The notes below the pieces were generated by a model. It searched no databases. It worked only from the letters and a program-made list of their open reading frames with translations, and was not told the DNA's origin. 21,662 nt of DNA from JAJFTV01 sp964426355. GTDB taxonomy: Bacteria > Chloroflexota > Anaerolineae > Anaerolineales > Anaerolineaceae. Location of the stretch: assembly GCA_964426355.1 (NCBI GenBank), contig CAYRRA010000067.1, forward strand, positions 1 to 21,662, written 5' to 3'. Every line of letters starts with the position of its first letter. The first letter of the stretch is position 1. Both the position numbers and the translations under genes were made by a program. Shown piece by piece: positions 1 to 7,020 of the stretch.

Positions 1-2
1 AA

Positions 3-152
3 AAAATGTCTTGGATTGTATTTTCCAATCGAGAAAGATTACACCGAATGAATCTTGTCGATCATCCTTATCTATTGGACCTCCAGGATGAACAAATTTT
101 ACCGACTATTTGTGGAAAAGCACTTTTCAATTCTGCAAATCTAAGTTCTTGA
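3..152 (+). CDS. Possible 3' end of a gene entering from the left, or a 48-residue ORF
   Basis: An open frame runs from the left edge to a TGA at 150-152. There is an ATG at 6-8, which would give 48 residues, but no stop lies upstream of it in the window, so this could equally be the tail of a longer gene. The stretch is AT-rich compared with the genes to its right, and it overlaps the last 26 bases of rnhB on the opposite strand (tail to tail). No motif is recognised. It could be chance. Confidence 0.2.
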   Translation, partial: KMSWIVFSNRERLHRMNLVDHPYLLDLQDEQILPTICGKALFNSANLSS

Positions 153-768
153 TGGGAGCAAAACTGTTGCGATGTATCGAACACGGTCCTTCAATTAGCA
201 GTTCAGCCTGATGCTGACGTGTGCCGTAACCTTTGTGGCGCGCAAACCCGTAGAGCGGGTATTCTTCATTGAGGGCAGTCATACAGGCATCACGTTCTGT
301 TTTTGCCAGAACAGAAGCAGCCGCAATACTCAATGAACGAGCATCGCCTTTAAACAGGCTGGTTTGAGGCAGGTTATCCCCAGGCAGAATGAGCGCATCG
401 ATCAGCAGATGATCGGGTTTAAGATGTAACTTTGCCAGGGCGCGCTGCATAGCGAGGCGCGTCGCTGGCACAATACCGTTTGCGTCAATCTCCTCGTTGC
501 TGGCATGACCCACACCCCAGGCAAGCGCTTCTTCTTTGATGAGTTTTACCCAACATTCTCTTTGGCGGGCGGTCATGCGTTTGGAATCGCGCACGCCACA
601 CAGCCGCATCAAGATACCGGTGTCTTCCGGCAAAATCACCGCTCCAGCCGTTACCGGTCCAGCCCAGGCTCCACGCCCGGCTTCGTCCAAGCCGGCAATC
701 AAGTGAAACCCGGCTGACCAAAGCGGTGTCTCCAGGCTGAGATCAGGGCACACGGGGTTTTGTTTCAT
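127..768 (-). CDS. rnhB: Ribonuclease HII
   Basis: This endonuclease cuts the RNA strand of RNA-DNA hybrids and starts removal of single ribonucleotides misincorporated in DNA, in the cytoplasm. The protein has 213 residues, the usual length. The family signature DEAGRG lies at residues 28-33, followed by AGP. The four acidic metal ligands are visible as D28, E29, D124 (in LLIDA) and D142 (in FKGD), and the conserved SIAAASVLAKTERD block follows at about 147-160. The start ATG lies 11 bases after the stop of the glycosyltransferase gene, so the two are probably co-transcribed. No strong Shine-Dalgarno site precedes it, which suggests coupling to the upstream gene. The identification is secure. 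Confidence 0.96.
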   Translation of the reverse strand: MKQNPVCPDLSLETPLWSAGFHLIAGLDEAGRGAWAGPVTAGAVILPEDTGILMRLCGVRDSKRMTARQRECWVKLIKEEALAWGVGHASNEEIDANGIVPATRLAMQRALAKLHLKPDHLLIDALILPGDNLPQTSLFKGDARSLSIAAASVLAKTERDACMTALNEEYPLYGFARHKGYGTRQHQAELLIEGPCSIHRNSFAPIKNLDLQN

Positions 769-779
769 GTTAACAATGT

Positions 780-1541
780 TCAGGGATGAATACAGCGGTC
801 ATAACGCCGCATGATTGAGTTCCAGCGAATCATCAGAAGGTCAACCGCCATGCGAAAAGAATCTCGCAACAGCCGCACTTTGCTGTTGGCGTTGAAGTAC
901 CAGGGGATGGGTACTTCGACAATCTTGTACCCGCGTTTGCGCGCGATAAAGAGAATTTCCACGTCAAAAGTCCAGCCGTTAATGGTCTGGCAGGAAAAAA
1001 CCTGGGCTGCGTCCGCTCGGAAGCATTTAAACCCGCATTGTGTGTCCTGCAAACCCGGCAGTGCAATGAACCGCACTAAATTGTTAAAGACTCGTCCGAC
1101 GATATGGCGGTATTCAGGCTCACCGTACCGTTTTGCGCCAGGGGCTTCTCTGGAGGCAATTGCTACCGGTGCATCTTGCAGAAGGGGTGGTAAGAAACGG
1201 TTGATTTCCTCAATGGGCATAGAAAGATCGGTGTCACAAATGAACCGATAATCTCCGCTTGCCTGCTCCATACCCGCACGAACAGCCCGCCCTTTACCGC
1301 GTTTTTCCTCGTGAATGACGCGCAGATAAGGAAAATGCCGGGCATACTCTTTTGCAATCTCCAGGGTATTATCCTGGCTGCCGTTTTCAACGACAATCAC
1401 TTCGGCTGTATAAGTTTGGGTTTGCAAGAAGGCATCAATCTTCTCCAGGGTGGAAGGGAGACGATTGGCTTCGTTGAGGGCAGGTAAAATGATGGACAAA
1501 AATGGGTTCAAGTTAACGCTGCCAGTCTGTATGAGAGTCAA
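780..1541 (-). CDS. Family 2 glycosyltransferase, dolichyl-phosphate glucosyltransferase (ALG5) type
   Basis: This is a GT-A fold glycosyltransferase of about 253 residues that probably moves a sugar from a nucleotide donor to a polyprenyl phosphate or another lipid carrier at the inner face of the membrane. The N-terminal block LSIILPALNEANRLP (residues 15-29), the VVENGSQDNT block (50-59), the metal-binding DTD at 103-105 and the DTQCGFK block (166-172) are typical of the ALG5/dolichyl-phosphate-sugar synthase branch. No trans-membrane segment is present, so it is likely a peripheral enzyme. The start is uncertain: the longest frame begins with TTG at 1541, just after a small hairpin, and another TTG at 1511 would remove ten residues. 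Neither has a clear ribosome site. It lies between a small conserved gene and rnhB on the same strand. The donor and acceptor cannot be told from sequence. Confidence 0.9.
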   Translation of the reverse strand: MTLIQTGSVNLNPFLSIILPALNEANRLPSTLEKIDAFLQTQTYTAEVIVVENGSQDNTLEIAKEYARHFPYLRVIHEEKRGKGRAVRAGMEQASGDYRFICDTDLSMPIEEINRFLPPLLQDAPVAIASREAPGAKRYGEPEYRHIVGRVFNNLVRFIALPGLQDTQCGFKCFRADAAQVFSCQTINGWTFDVEILFIARKRGYKIVEVPIPWYFNANSKVRLLRDSFRMAVDLLMIRWNSIMRRYDRCIHP

Positions 1542-1544
1542 AAG

Positions 1545-1558
1545 CCGGTTGATACCGG
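1545..1558 (-). other. Small GC-rich hairpin before the glycosyltransferase start
   Basis: The arms CCGGT and ACCGG (1545-1549 and 1554-1558) enclose a four-base loop. The hairpin sits between the stop of the 103-residue gene and the TTG start at 1541. It could hold down translation of the glycosyltransferase or be incidental. The stem is only five base pairs. Confidence 0.3.
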
Positions 1559-1565
1559 TAGCAGA

Positions 1566-1877
1566 TCAGAAGAGAGGCGCGCCTTCAAGATGGTCGCGGT
1601 TTTCTGACGGGCTGGTTGATACCCAAACGAAGTTTCCTTCGCCTCTGACGAGCTGCAGCCTGGTTGAGACCTCGAACATACCACCCATCATGGGGATTCT
1701 TTTCCCCACCATATATTTCTCGCCTGAATTCAACCGTTTAATCAATTCATCGCGACTGAGAAGGATTCGGTCGGAAAATGCAGGACCCCTGCGCTCATAG
1801 GCACGCGCCAGGGAAATTTTCCCCTCGGGAGTATAGCGCACCGCTTCAATGACACCATCATATTTTACTTTAGACAT
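1566..1877 (-). CDS. Conserved-looking small protein of unknown function
   Basis: This gene encodes 103 residues from the ATG at 1877; a second in-frame ATG at 1889 would add four residues. An AGAGG element lies 14 bases before 1877 and only 2 before 1889, so neither start is ideal. The protein is soluble, mixed alpha/beta in feel, with a strand-rich middle and a central KYMVGKRIPMMGG stretch. It has no signal peptide, membrane segment or recognised motif. It is the first gene of the minus-strand group that continues with the glycosyltransferase (24-base gap) and rnhB. Regular codon use and a clean frame favour a real gene. I do not recognise the family and give no function. Confidence 0.65.
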   Translation of the reverse strand: MSKVKYDGVIEAVRYTPEGKISLARAYERRGPAFSDRILLSRDELIKRLNSGEKYMVGKRIPMMGGMFEVSTRLQLVRGEGNFVWVSTSPSENRDHLEGAPLF

Positions 1878-1913
1878 AATGCCAGTCATTACCTCTGTAA
1901 CTTTTCTTCAGGT

Positions 1914-1943
1914 AAAGAGGCTGTCTACAAAGGCAGCCTCTTT
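1914..1943. terminator. Bidirectional hairpin, AAAGAGGCTG stem
   Basis: There is a perfect ten-base-pair inverted repeat: AAAGAGGCTG at 1914-1923 and CAGCCTCTTT at 1934-1943, with a ten-base loop. It lies between the tRNA-Pro gene and the 103-residue gene, both minus strand, and probably stops transcription coming from the tRNA. The T tracts are short, so function is inferred. The same stem recurs at 5773-5800. Confidence 0.55.
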
Positions 1944-2009
1944 GGCTGTTTTCGCGCAAGAGATGTATTCCTGCTGGTCAGAGCCCTTCGCGAGCGTTTT
2001 ATTGCTCAC

Positions 2010-2040
2010 AGAGGATATTTAGTCTTTTGGGATAGCCTCT
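2010..2040 (-). terminator. Imperfect hairpin just after tRNA-Pro
   Basis: Bases 2010-2014 (AGAGG) pair with 2036-2040 (CCTCT), and after one mismatch further A-T pairs extend the stem. It begins about ten bases after the tRNA 3' end in the minus direction, where a processing signal or terminator is expected. No T tract follows. One arm resembles the AAGAGGCT arm of the two strong palindromes in this window. Confidence 0.3.
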
Positions 2041-2049
2041 TACAACCTG

Positions 2050-2122
2050 TCGGGGTGGGCGGACTTGAACCGCCGACCTCTGCGTCCCAAACGCAGCGCG
2101 CTGCCAACTGCGCTACACCCCG
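2050..2122 (-). tRNA. tRNA-Pro (anticodon UGG)
   Basis: The reverse complement folds as a full cloverleaf. The acceptor stem is CGGGGTG with CACCCCG, the D stem is GCGC with GCGC, and the anticodon stem is CTGCG with CGCAG around the loop TTTGGGA, which gives anticodon TGG. The variable loop has five bases, and the T stem is GGCGG with CCGCC around TTCAAGT. The discriminator base is A at 2050. The next bases are CAG, so the CCA end is not encoded and must be added by a nucleotidyltransferase. A strong promoter lies directly upstream. Confidence 0.97.
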
Positions 2123-2130
2123 GCGGTTAG

Positions 2131-2160
2131 AGTATAATCCGAATGCGTAGTTTACGTCAA
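2131..2160 (-). promoter_or_regulatory. Sigma70-type promoter of the tRNA-Pro gene
   Basis: On the minus strand a -35 box TTGACG (2155-2160) is followed after 18 bases by a -10 box TATACT (2131-2136). The -10 box ends only eight bases before the mature tRNA 5' end, so the 5' leader would be just one or a few bases long. Near-consensus boxes and the position make this the best promoter call in the window. Confidence 0.8.
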
Positions 2161-2192
2161 GGAATAGATTTTCGCAGTTTTCTATTTTTACA

Positions 2193-3149
2193 ATGATGTT
2201 AATTTCTTCACGCACGCGAAATATGATACTTCGTTTCCCCGCCCTGTTTTTTGCCTTTTTGCTGGCAACAGGCTGTCAGAAAACTTCGCCGCTTACCCAT
2301 ACACCGGCTGCCAGCATTTCGGAGCGTGAAACAGAGGTGGTTGTATCTGTTTCACCTCCCGCACCTTCCAGCACACCAACAGCACAGTTCACCCACACGC
2401 CGACTTTGACAGAGGAAACAGATTCTGGCACAAACTGCAGCTCGCCTGAGAGCCAGGTTTTGTCACGGACGCTCACATTTGCAGAGATTACGCAACCATT
2501 GGATGTGAATATCTATTTACCACCCTGTTATTCGCCGGATACTGCTGAACCTTATCCACTGCTGATCCTGCTGCACGGTCAGGCACATGACCGCGAGCAA
2601 TGGCTTTCACTGGGTCTTGTTGAGGCAGCAGATCGCTTGATTCAGAATGAAGAAATCCCATCCATGGTTATTCTCATGCCTCAAGAAGACAAATTTCTGC
2701 AAGACCCCACCCAATCCGATTTTCCTCAGCTTTTGCTGGAGGGGTTAATTCCCTGGGCACAGGAGGAATGGATGCTCTGTTCGCAGCCCGCCTGCCGTGC
2801 AATTGGCGGGATATCGCGCGGGGGTTCCTGGGCAATGCGGTTAGGGATGGATTACCATGATGTTTTTGGGGTGATCGGTCTGCACAGTGCACCCCCGTTT
2901 CCAACCGACCAATACCGGTTGGTGTATGCGTTATACCGAATAGAAGCGAGTGAACGCCCCAAGATTTTTATCGATGTCGGCGATATCGATACCTATCGCG
3001 GATACATCCTGGAGCTGCACGAAGATTTATTGGAACAGGAGATACTACATACCTGGCAAACTAGCAGCGGAGGGCATGAGGATGCATATTGGCATGGGCA
3101 TTTGGATGACTATTTACGCTGGTATGGTGATGCTCTGCGTACCAGATGA
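2193..3149 (+). CDS. Esterase-D-like lipoprotein hydrolase (alpha/beta fold)
   Basis: This is a putative carboxylic-ester hydrolase of 318 residues, likely anchored outside the cytoplasmic membrane. A hydrophobic N-terminal segment ends in LLATGC, a lipobox with Cys28 as the lipid-modified residue. A Ser/Thr/Pro-rich linker (about 30-85) follows, as is common for surface lipoproteins. The catalytic domain starts near residue 85. It shows LLILLHGQ (124-130, oxyanion region), the nucleophile elbow G-I-S-R-G with Ser208, an acid candidate in IDVGDIDTY (260-268) and a histidine in SGGHEDAYWH (292-301). This is the arrangement of the esterase D/feruloyl esterase family. The start may be the ATG at 2193 or the one at 2223; neither has a clear ribosome site. 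The substrate is unknown. Confidence 0.85.
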   Translation: MMLISSRTRNMILRFPALFFAFLLATGCQKTSPLTHTPAASISERETEVVVSVSPPAPSSTPTAQFTHTPTLTEETDSGTNCSSPESQVLSRTLTFAEITQPLDVNIYLPPCYSPDTAEPYPLLILLHGQAHDREQWLSLGLVEAADRLIQNEEIPSMVILMPQEDKFLQDPTQSDFPQLLLEGLIPWAQEEWMLCSQPACRAIGGISRGGSWAMRLGMDYHDVFGVIGLHSAPPFPTDQYRLVYALYRIEASERPKIFIDVGDIDTYRGYILELHEDLLEQEILHTWQTSSGGHEDAYWHGHLDDYLRWYGDALRTR

Positions 3150-3296
3150 CGATTTTATGTATACATTTATTATTGATTCTAATGTTACAATATGACCGAA
3201 GTTCAACATTGGAAATCTGGTGCGAGGTTGGGGCTTGTGATTGATTGACAATCGTCCCACCTTTTTGTGTGCCAGGCTCAATATGACGAGGTCGGC

Positions 3297-4304
3297 ATGA
3301 CAAAAACCTTAAAAATTGCCATCCCAATGGCTGGCTTTGGAACCCGGATGCGTCCACATACCTGGAGCAAGCCCAAGCCTTTGGTGAATGTTGCAGGGCG
3401 AACGGTGCTGGATTTTGTCCTTGAACAATTCCGTTCCCTTCCTAAATCTTTCGAGGTAGAGTACATTTTTATTGTTGGCACGCAAGGGGAACAGATTGCC
3501 GAGTATGCGCGTCAACAACACCCGGATAAAGTGATTCATATCGTGGTACAGGAGCAAATGCGCGGTCAATCAGATGCGCTGTACCAGGCGCGTGAGCATC
3601 TCAAAGGACCGATGCTCATGGCTTTTTCCGATACGCTGATCGACATTGACCTGGCGTTTCTGGAAAACGAACAGGCGGATGGTATTGCGGTGGTTAAACG
3701 TGTCCCTGATCCGCGCCGGTTTGGTTCGGTTAAACTGGATGGTAACGGTCGTATCACACAGTTGATTGAGAAATCACAGGATATGAGCCTGAACCTGGTG
3801 GTGGTGGGTTTCTATTATTTCAGCAGCAGTGAAGCGTTGCTAGCCGCGATTGAAGAGCAGGTTCGCCGCAATATGACGCTCAAGAATGAATATTTCCTGG
3901 CGGATGCCGTTAATATCCTGATTGAAAATGGGGCAAATTTCCGCGTAGAAGAGGTGGAGACCTGGCTGGATGCAGGTACGCCTGAAGCATTGTTTGAGAC
4001 CAATCGCCATTTGCTGGCACACGGTTACGACAACGGGATGAATCTGCAGTTGCCAGAAGTTTGTGTGATCCCGCCGGTGTATATTCACCCGGAGGCGAAG
4101 ATTAAATCTTCAGTCATCGGACCTTACGTGTCGATTGGGGCTGGTTGCGCCGTGCAGGATTCAGTACTGCGCGACTGCATTGTTGACGATGGCTGCCATA
4201 TCCGCGGTATGCTTCTTGAAAAATCCCTCATCGGGCGTCGGGCTTACCTGGAAGGACAGATTAAGAGTTTGAATCTGGGAGATGATACATGGGTGAAAGA
4301 CTAA
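3297..4304 (+). CDS. Sugar-phosphate nucleotidyltransferase with a left-handed beta-helix tail
   Basis: This enzyme probably joins a nucleoside triphosphate to a sugar 1-phosphate to make an activated sugar for cell-surface or storage polysaccharides. With the start at ATG 3297, supported by GAGG five bases upstream, it has 335 residues; the frame also contains an ATG at 3267 that lacks such a site. The nucleotide-binding signature is at residues 11-29 (MAGFGTRMRPHTWSKPKPL). SDT at 111-113 provides the metal-binding aspartate, and DPRRFGSV lies near 138-145. The last 80 or so residues carry hexapeptide-type repeats (IHPEAKIKSSVIGPYVSIG), as in glucose-1-phosphate thymidylyl- or uridylyltransferases of the RmlA-long and archaeal type. 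The exact sugar and nucleotide cannot be decided. The 3' end overlaps the next gene by 16 bases. Confidence 0.88.
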   Translation: MTKTLKIAIPMAGFGTRMRPHTWSKPKPLVNVAGRTVLDFVLEQFRSLPKSFEVEYIFIVGTQGEQIAEYARQQHPDKVIHIVVQEQMRGQSDALYQAREHLKGPMLMAFSDTLIDIDLAFLENEQADGIAVVKRVPDPRRFGSVKLDGNGRITQLIEKSQDMSLNLVVVGFYYFSSSEALLAAIEEQVRRNMTLKNEYFLADAVNILIENGANFRVEEVETWLDAGTPEALFETNRHLLAHGYDNGMNLQLPEVCVIPPVYIHPEAKIKSSVIGPYVSIGAGCAVQDSVLRDCIVDDGCHIRGMLLEKSLIGRRAYLEGQIKSLNLGDDTWVKD

Positions 4305-4516
4305 AAACGGAGGTTCATTGTTACTCCGGGTCACGCTATGGTGAACATCCGCTGTCATTTACATGGGAAGGCAGGCACTATGAAATTGCTGCCATTTTGC
4401 AGCAGTGGCGTCTGCCGGACGGTCCATGTTATCGTGTAATTACACAGGAGGAAGAAAGGTTTGACCTGATGTACCTGGAACACGAGGATCTATGGGGCGT
4501 GTTCCCATTGACTTGA
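4289..4516 (+). CDS. 75-residue protein of unknown function, overlapping the nucleotidyltransferase
   Basis: This small soluble protein starts inside the end of the nucleotidyltransferase gene in another frame. GGGAG seven bases before the ATG is a good ribosome site. The sequence is rich in aromatic residues and strand-forming segments (HPLSFTWEGRHYEIAAILQ at about 19-37, then RVITQEEERFDLMYLEHEDLW). That pattern recalls small single-domain proteins of the DUF6504 sort, which occur beside DNA repair or metabolic genes; this is a resemblance from memory and not established. The overlap suggests translational coupling. Its role is unknown. Confidence 0.7.
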   Translation: MGERLKTEVHCYSGSRYGEHPLSFTWEGRHYEIAAILQQWRLPDGPCYRVITQEEERFDLMYLEHEDLWGVFPLT

Positions 4517-4586
4517 TGACAATCGATCATCTTTTGTTGTTTTATCAAACACAGTGAATGGACTACAAATAATTAAAGGAGAAAAA

Positions 4587-5750
4587 ATGTCTCAAAAGTA
4601 TCTCTCAAACCGCGTGGTAACTTTGAAGCCATCTGGTATCCGTAAGTTTTTCGACATCGTTGCAACAATGGATGATGTGATTTCGCTCGGAATTGGTGAA
4701 CCTGATTTCACCACGCCTCCCGCCATCCTGGAAGCCGGTATTCAATCGCTTCGACAGGGCGAGACACACTATACATCGAATGCTGGTGTACTGGCAGTAC
4801 GTAAATCGCTTTCAAAACACCTCGAAAAATTGTACGGGATTCATTATGACCCGGCTAGCGAGATTCTCCTGACAGTGGGTGTTTCCGAAGCGCTTTACCT
4901 GGTAATGAATGCGCTCCTTGACCCGGGTGATGAAGTGATTGTCCCCACCCCTTGTTTTGTCTCTTACCAGGCAGAGGTGGAATTAGCCGGGGGCGTTGCG
5001 GTAGAAATCCCCAGCCGGTTTGAGGATAACTTTGATTTGAACCTGGATGCTTTGCGCAAAGCTATTACACCCAAGACCAAGGTCATCTTTATTGGTTACC
5101 CCAACAACCCAACCGGCGCCGTAGCTTCGCGCGAGACATTGATGGAAGTGGCGAAACTGGCTGAAAAACATGACCTGGCGGTGATTTCGGATGAAATCTA
5201 TGACCGCCTGGTGTATGGCGTGGATCATGTTTGCTTTGCAACACTGCCCGGTATGAAAGAACGCACGATCACGCTGGGTGGATTTTCAAAAGCCTACGCA
5301 ATGACGGGGTGGCGCATTGGTTATGCTGCCGGACCAGCCGAGTTGATTGGCGCGATGAACCGGATTCATCAATATACCATCATGTGCGCCCCTGTGACAG
5401 CGCAGCTAGCAGCGATTGAGGCATTGGAGAACGGCGAGGAAGCCGTTCAGATGATGGTTGCTGAATATGACCGCCGCCGGCGATTGATTGTAGACGGTTT
5501 GAACCACATTGGCTTGCCCACGTTTGAGCCGCGTGGTGCGTTTTATGCCTTTCCCAAGATCGATGTGACAGGTCTGGATGACGAAACTTTCGCCGAGCGC
5601 CTGTTACAGGAGGAAAGGGTTGCGGTCGTGCCGGGTTCATCCTTTGGCGCGGGCGGCGAAGGATATGTGCGCTGTTCGTATGCCACTTCTTACGAGAAGA
5701 TCGAAGAGGCATTGAAGCGCATCGAGCGTTTTGCCCGCCGGCTGGATTAA
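4587..5750 (+). CDS. Class I/II pyridoxal-phosphate aminotransferase
   Basis: This cytoplasmic aminotransferase moves an amino group between an amino acid and a 2-oxo acid, and is probably of aspartate/aromatic (AspC/PatA-like) specificity. The start at ATG 4587 is chosen because AAAGGAG lies five bases upstream; an ATG 33 bases earlier lacks this. The product has 387 residues, normal for the family. Visible landmarks are SLGIGEPDFTTPP (33-45), HYTSNAG (61-67), NNPTG with the cofactor-binding Asn (173-177), SDEIYDRLVY (201-210), the Schiff-base lysine K235 in GGFSKAYAMTGWRIGY, and the substrate carboxylate arginine R362 in GYVRCSYA. The gene ends 22 bases before a strong palindrome. The precise substrate cannot be read from sequence. 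Confidence 0.95.
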   Translation: MSQKYLSNRVVTLKPSGIRKFFDIVATMDDVISLGIGEPDFTTPPAILEAGIQSLRQGETHYTSNAGVLAVRKSLSKHLEKLYGIHYDPASEILLTVGVSEALYLVMNALLDPGDEVIVPTPCFVSYQAEVELAGGVAVEIPSRFEDNFDLNLDALRKAITPKTKVIFIGYPNNPTGAVASRETLMEVAKLAEKHDLAVISDEIYDRLVYGVDHVCFATLPGMKERTITLGGFSKAYAMTGWRIGYAAGPAELIGAMNRIHQYTIMCAPVTAQLAAIEALENGEEAVQMMVAEYDRRRRLIVDGLNHIGLPTFEPRGAFYAFPKIDVTGLDDETFAERLLQEERVAVVPGSSFGAGGEGYVRCSYATSYEKIEEALKRIERFARRLD

Positions 5751-5772
5751 TCTGAGCTTTTTTTATAAGTAC

Positions 5773-5800
5773 AAGAGGCTGCCTAAAATGGCAGCCTCTT
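5773..5800. terminator. Bidirectional hairpin between convergent genes
   Basis: There is a perfect eleven-base-pair inverted repeat (AAGAGGCTGCC at 5773-5783, GGCAGCCTCTT at 5790-5800) around the six-base loop TAAAAT. It lies between the aminotransferase stop and the stop of the minus-strand gene ending at 5802, exactly where a shared terminator is expected. T-rich flanks are weak. The same stem occurs at 1914-1943. Confidence 0.7.
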
Positions 5801-5801
5801 G

Positions 5802-6020
5802 CTATACAACCTGTAACATTTCCTCAAAAGTCATTTGCACTTCTTTCTCAACAGCAGGTTTCATTTCTTCCCACATTTTCATAAATACTTTTTTCCGCCT
5901 TGCCAATTCGTCTACGCTGACGGAATGCAGGGAAAGAACTTCTTTAATCTGCGCTTGAAAGTCACGCGGCAAGTGAACAAGTTGTTCCACACAATAATAG
6001 CGCCATTTCATATCTGCCAC
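5802..6020 (-). CDS. Small unknown protein; the true 5' end may lie further upstream
   Basis: The longest frame with a standard start begins at GTG 6020 (72 residues). An ATG at 6011, with GGTGG five bases before it, is an alternative. The frame stays open back to 6140 without ATG, GTG or TTG, and the extra 40 codons read like protein: an EKEYFIFYLRYRIGEKETG stretch, then a KWHENNELVADMKW stretch running into the called part. So the gene may use a rare start (CTG at 6119 or ATT at 6101), or it may have lost its start. The called protein is charged and mostly helical, with VEQLVHLPRDFQAQIKEVL and a Lys/Glu-rich C-terminus, and has no membrane segment. It lies about 110 bases downstream of the SAM methyltransferase stop. 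I do not recognise a family. Confidence 0.5.
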   Translation of the reverse strand: MADMKWRYYCVEQLVHLPRDFQAQIKEVLSLHSVSVDELARRKKVFMKMWEEMKPAVEKEVQMTFEEMLQVV

Positions 6021-6129
6021 CAGCTCGTTATTTTCATGCCATTTTTGACCATACCCGGTTCCGGTTTCTTTTTCACCGATCCGATACCGTAAATAGAAAA
6101 TGAAGTATTCTTTTTCCAGTCGTTTATTT

Positions 6130-6930
6130 CTATGTGGGTTTCAGGACAACCGTGTAGGCATAGTTCGTTTCGTATTCCTGCAAAGCGCTATCGGTTGTGA
6201 CCTGTGCGGGGTCAGGATTAAAGGTTTTTCCCGCAAATTCGGCATGAGCAATTTTCAGCCCGCTCCCTTCAAGCAGCAGGAGCAAATCTGCCGGGGTATA
6301 GCAGCGGATAGACTGCCTGCGAGCCGCTTTGGGGTTTTCAACCGGTTCCCATTCATCGATCCAGCGACCCAGCACGGCATCGTAAAAGGAACGCTCGGTC
6401 ATGTCCACTGACCCAGGCACATCCTCCAGCCGGTCAAGCGACTGGGATAACCCTGCGTTGTGGATGGGACCGAAGGGATGATAGACATCCATGATAATCA
6501 CCCCGCCAGGCATGAGCCATTCTGTGGTGATGCGCTGCAGCAATTTGCGCTGTTCTGCGTCGCTGCCCATGCCAAATGTTTCAAACAGACAAACTGCGTC
6601 GTATTGCCCTGGTATTGCCAGGGTAAGGAAATCACCTTTGAGGGGGGTGATACCCGGGCATTGTTTGGCAACTTTGGATAGGAGTGCGTAGTTCTTTTCA
6701 CTGATATCCACCGCAGTAACAGTGTATCCGGCGGCAGCCAAAAATGCTGCGGTCTCGCCGGTCCCTGCGCCCAGCTCTAACAGATTCTTGGGCGCTTTTC
6801 CCGCGAACAGCTCCACTTGAGCGAGTCTCGGTTTCAGGTTTTCACCCTCATACCAGCTATCCCCCCACCATTCCGCAGCCGAATCGTAAAATTCTTTGAC
6901 CCATGAGCGATTTTCCACCGTATGTACCAT
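6130..6930 (-). CDS. SAM-dependent class I methyltransferase
   Basis: This is a Rossmann-fold methyltransferase of 266 residues, probably acting on a small molecule in the cytoplasm. The start at ATG 6930 is preferred because AAGGAG lies seven bases upstream; upstream in-frame ATGs (6936, 6978) sit too close to or before that site. The SAM-binding motif I is LLELGAGTGE (50-59), the acidic ribose-binding residue follows in VTAVDIS (71-77), and motif II/post-I elements (PLKGDF, DAVCLFETFGMG) come next. The C-terminal half is strand-rich, with CYTPADLLLLLEGSGLKI as in methyltransferase domain 25/11 proteins. It begins with a WVKEFYDSAAEWWG segment typical of a substrate lid. The substrate is unknown. 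It is followed by the small gene ending at 5802. Confidence 0.87.
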   Translation of the reverse strand: MVHTVENRSWVKEFYDSAAEWWGDSWYEGENLKPRLAQVELFAGKAPKNLLELGAGTGETAAFLAAAGYTVTAVDISEKNYALLSKVAKQCPGITPLKGDFLTLAIPGQYDAVCLFETFGMGSDAEQRKLLQRITTEWLMPGGVIIMDVYHPFGPIHNAGLSQSLDRLEDVPGSVDMTERSFYDAVLGRWIDEWEPVENPKAARRQSIRCYTPADLLLLLEGSGLKIAHAEFAGKTFNPDPAQVTTDSALQEYETNYAYTVVLKPT

Positions 6931-6979
6931 AACCATGCTCCTTAAAACCATTGCTCTTTGTTTTGACAAAACCACCATA

Positions 6980-7020
6980 ATTTGCAGAAGGTTTTTTTAA
7001 CCGTTAAAAACGATCAAGAC
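6980..7020 (-). terminator. AT-rich hairpin after the membrane serine hydrolase
   Basis: Near 6992-7008 the sequence reads as a seven-base inverted repeat TTTTTAA with TTAAAAA around CCG. It lies just past the stop of the serine hydrolase gene on the minus strand. The stem has no G-C pairs, so a terminator role is weakly supported. Confidence 0.25.

Noticed and set aside
811..1251. 146-codon plus-strand frame opposite the glycosyltransferase gene
   Set aside because: It is a shadow of a gene with clear family motifs, without a ribosome site or protein-like pattern.
3245..3284. Promoter TTGACA before the nucleotidyltransferase gene
   Set aside because: The -35-like box is perfect but no acceptable -10 box lies 15-19 bases downstream.
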